Assembly (NCBI GenBank): GCA_030145085.1 | Contig: JAQYWG010000006.1 | Coordinates: forward strand, 3,043 to 37,896 | Direction of reading: 5' to 3' | Length of the DNA: 34,854 nucleotides | DNA from: Thermodesulfobacteriota bacterium | GTDB taxonomy: Bacteria; Desulfobacterota; BSN033; WVXP01; G020346125 | Shown: positions 32,517-34,854 of the stretch, piece by piece | Layout: each line of letters starts with the position of its first letter | Numbering within the stretch: the stretch's first letter is position 1 | Notes under the pieces: model-generated | Database searches by the model: none | What the model saw: the letters and a program-made list of their open reading frames with translations, nothing else | Told to the model about the DNA's origin: nothing | Position numbers and translations under genes: made by a program

Positions 32517-33271
32517 TGGACATCATCCCGGCCATCGACCTTAAGGGGGGTAAATGTGTTCGGCTTGTTCAGGGACGACGGGATCAGGGGACGGTTTTCT
32601 CGGATCGGCCTTGGGAGGTTGCCCAGAGGTGGGAAGACGAAGGGGCAGGGAGGTTGCATGTGGTCGATTTGGATGGTGCCTTTTTCGGGAGGCCGATCCA
32701 TGAGAGGGAGATCGAGCGAATCGTAACATCGGTTGGCATCGCCGTCCAGGTAGGAGGAGGGATGAGAAGCCTGGAGGCGATGGAGCGTTATTTGTCCGTG
32801 GGGGTGGATCGTTTTGTCTTGGGGACTATGGCCCAACGATTCCCTGATTTTGTGAGACAGGCCTGCTCCGCATTTCCGGCCAAGGTTATGGTGAGTGTCG
32901 ATGCGAGGAATGGAAAGGTGGCCGTTGAGGGATGGAGGGAAATGACATCAGTTGAGGTGATACCCTTGGCCCATCGTTTAGAGGGAGAAGGCGTTGCGGC
33001 CATTGTGTTTACGGATATCGGGCGGGATGGGACCGAGAAGGGGGTCAACCTTAAGCAAACACGAAAACTCGCGGAATCTATTGATATTCCCGTGATTGCA
33101 GCGGGAGGGGTTTCTAAGCTCGAGGATATTGAGGCCCTGTTAAAGATGGAACAGCTCGGGGTGACCGGTGTGATCATAGGAAAGGCCCTCTATTCAGGCA
33201 GTATTCATCTCAAGGAGGCTTTGGCGCTGTCATTGGGCGCAAGGCCGTCGGAGAGCAGCGGATTTCCATAA
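32516..33271 (+). CDS. hisA: ProFAR isomerase (HisA)
   Basis: MDIIPAIDLKGGKCVRLVQGR; LHVVDLDGAF; VQVGGGMRS; VFTDIGRDGTEKGVN; VIAAGGVSKLEDI. Confidence 0.96.
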   Translation: MDIIPAIDLKGGKCVRLVQGRRDQGTVFSDRPWEVAQRWEDEGAGRLHVVDLDGAFFGRPIHEREIERIVTSVGIAVQVGGGMRSLEAMERYLSVGVDRFVLGTMAQRFPDFVRQACSAFPAKVMVSVDARNGKVAVEGWREMTSVEVIPLAHRLEGEGVAAIVFTDIGRDGTEKGVNLKQTRKLAESIDIPVIAAGGVSKLEDIEALLKMEQLGVTGVIIGKALYSGSIHLKEALALSLGARPSESSGFP

Positions 33272-33277
33272 GGGGCG

Positions 33278-33739
33278 GTGTTGAAAAGGATAGTCGTCTT
33301 CTTAGCCACGGGGTGCTATGTTGGTTATTCTCCGTTAGTTCCGGGAACAACGGGGACACTGGCATCGATTCCTCTCTACTTAATCCTCTCCCATCTCTCC
33401 CCGCTTTATTACATGGCCATCCTGCTAGGTTCCATATATATTGCGATATGGGCATCGGATGGGGCGGAAGTGCTCCTTCAATCCAGGGATTGCAAACATA
33501 TCGTCATTGATGAGATGATTGGATTTCTCGTGGCCATGTTTATGATTCCCCCAACGGTGAGGAATATCATTCTGGGCTTTCTCATGTTCCGTGCCTTCGA
33601 TATCATTAAACCCTTTCCCATTAGGACCCTCGAGGAGAGGGTGAGGGGAGGATACGGGGTGGTCCTTGACGATATTCTTGCCGGCATCTACACCAACCTC
33701 ATCATTCATGTTCTTCTCTTTACCATGCTCAAGGGGTGA
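33278..33739 (+). CDS. pgpA: Phosphatidylglycerophosphatase A (GTG start)
   Basis: ATGCYVGYSPLVPGTTGTLASIPLYLIL; IVIDEMIGFLVAMF; FRAFDIIKPFPIRTLEERVRGGYGVVLDDILAGIY. Confidence 0.95.
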   Translation: MLKRIVVFLATGCYVGYSPLVPGTTGTLASIPLYLILSHLSPLYYMAILLGSIYIAIWASDGAEVLLQSRDCKHIVIDEMIGFLVAMFMIPPTVRNIILGFLMFRAFDIIKPFPIRTLEERVRGGYGVVLDDILAGIYTNLIIHVLLFTMLKG

Positions 33740-33740
33740 C

Positions 33741-34244
33741 ATGGCAATACGGGAAGGCAAGACCCCCGAAGAGAAAATCGGAATTCTCTTAAGGAGAAGA
33801 AAGCTTAGCCTTTCCTTGGCTGAGTCGTGTACGGGGGGATTGATTGCCCATCGGATAACCAATGTATCGGGAAGCTCGGATTATTTTAAGATGGGAATTG
33901 TGAGCTATAGCAATGGGAGCAAAGTGGGGTTCCTGGGTGTCCCCTCGAGAGATATTGATTGTTATGGAGCGGTGAGTCGTCAGGTGGCGGAAAAGATGGC
34001 CCAGGGGATCCGTTTGAAGGCTAAAACGGACATTGGGTTGGCTACCACGGGCATCGCTGGCCCCCAGGGGGGGACTTGGGAGACGCCGGTGGGGACCGTC
34101 TTCATCGGCCTGGATCACCAGGGGGGAACTGAGGTTAGGGAATTCCGGTTTGACGGGAACCGGGAGGAGATTAAGGAAAAGGCCTCCCAGAAAAGTCTTG
34201 AGATACTCATGGACTACCTCATGGGAAAGAATACGAGCAAATAG
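33741..34244 (+). CDS. pncC: CinA C-terminal-type nicotinamide-nucleotide amidohydrolase (ORF track start 33666 too early)
   Basis: SLSLAESCTGGLIAHRITNVSGSSDYFKMGIVSYSNGSKVGFLGV; IGLATTGIAGPQGGTWETPVGTVFIGL. Confidence 0.93.
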   Translation: MAIREGKTPEEKIGILLRRRKLSLSLAESCTGGLIAHRITNVSGSSDYFKMGIVSYSNGSKVGFLGVPSRDIDCYGAVSRQVAEKMAQGIRLKAKTDIGLATTGIAGPQGGTWETPVGTVFIGLDHQGGTEVREFRFDGNREEIKEKASQKSLEILMDYLMGKNTSK

Positions 34245-34431
34245 TAAATTCTAAACTCTAAACAAATTCAAATGACCCAAGGTGAAAAATCAAAACAGCG
34301 TGATATGGAGGAGCGAATTTTGCTACAGAGCTTATGAAAAATTTGGGTTCTATGGTAGAAAAGGTAGAATAAAATTTTGGTCATTTGGGTTTAGATATTG
34401 TTTCGCGTTTAGTGCTTCGGATTTAGGATTT
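34245..34431. repeat. MITE-like/interspersed palindromic element with imperfect inverted-repeat ends
   Basis: Left end TAAATTCTAAACTCTAAACAAATTCAAATGACC; right end reverse-complements to AAATCCTAAATCCGAAGCACTAAACGCGAAACAATATCTAAACCCAAATGACC. AAATGACC/GGTCATTT arms are perfect; CTAAACTCTAAACAA vs CTAAACGCGAAACAA is 13/15. Confidence 0.65.
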
Positions 34432-34501
34432 GGCCTTCTTTGAGATATTCACAACTACTTGAGGCACTACAGGTAATTTTTATTCCAATTATTTTCCCTT
34501 C

Positions 34502-34854
34502 ATGATGGAACGTGTTCACGACTTCCGACTGCTTTCTCGCTGCCATGCTCTAATCGAGGAGATACGGGCAGATCCTCATCCGAGGATCCTTCTTATCTCG
34601 AGGTCCAAAGGAGCGGTGGAAAGGCGGGAGAAAGATGTTGGAATTTTCCCCTCCTCCTTCAACCCCATTACTCAAGGACATATGGCGATTCTCCATAGGG
34701 CAGCCGGGATCAAGGGCTTTCAGGAGGTTTTCGTGGTCCTGGATACGGAGGCGATGGATAAGGAGATTTTGGGGGCCACCCTGGTAGATCGGCTCTTGAT
34801 GTTACAGTTCCTCTTTGAAGATGAACCCTGCTTTTCCGTTGGGGTGAGCAATCG
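34502..34854 (+). CDS. NadD/nicotinate-nucleotide adenylyltransferase-like nucleotidyltransferase, 3' truncated
   Basis: Manual translation MMERVHDFRLLSRCHALIEEIRADPHPRILLISRSKGAVERREKDVGIFPSSFNPITQGHMAILHRAAGIKGFQEVFVVLDTEAMDKEILGATLVDRLLMLQFLF: GxFxPxxxGH-like motif. Open to edge, so absent from the ORF track. Confidence 0.75.
   Translation, partial: MMERVHDFRLLSRCHALIEEIRADPHPRILLISRSKGAVERREKDVGIFPSSFNPITQGHMAILHRAAGIKGFQEVFVVLDTEAMDKEILGATLVDRLLMLQFLFEDEPCFSVGVSN

Overview
The window looks like a chromosomal replication-origin neighbourhood from a Gram-negative bacterium, possibly Desulfobacterota-like (taxonomy is a low-confidence inference). Gene strand switches at about 16.2 kb. Leftward: rpmH-rnpA-yidD-yidC-jag-mnmE, a B12-binding-type radical SAM gene, an SPL-like radical SAM gene, uvrA, and an acyl-CoA mutase / HMG-CoA-synthase-like cluster. 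Rightward: gyrA-dnaA-dnaN-gyrB-coaE-rho-rpmE-prfA-prmC-murA-hisD-hisB-lipoprotein-hisA-pgpA-pncC and a truncated NadD-like gene. I found no rRNA, tRNA, CRISPR or phage genes. The best signals that ordinary annotation would miss are: (1) a perfect 16-bp parS palindrome, TGTTTCACGTGAAACA, at 11461-11476, overlapping the start of a radical SAM gene with no parAB in the window; (2) DnaA-box-like sites, including an inverted pair, upstream of dnaA plus an AT-rich dnaA-dnaN spacer; (3) a cobalamin-dependent acyl-CoA mutase in which the usual HxQTxG-type segment is replaced by six glycines, next to an HMG-CoA-synthase-like/DUF35 protein with Thr where the nucleophilic Cys is expected; (4) a MITE-like inverted-repeat element at about 34245-34431; (5) GyrA with Gly at the quinolone-critical Ser83-equivalent position.
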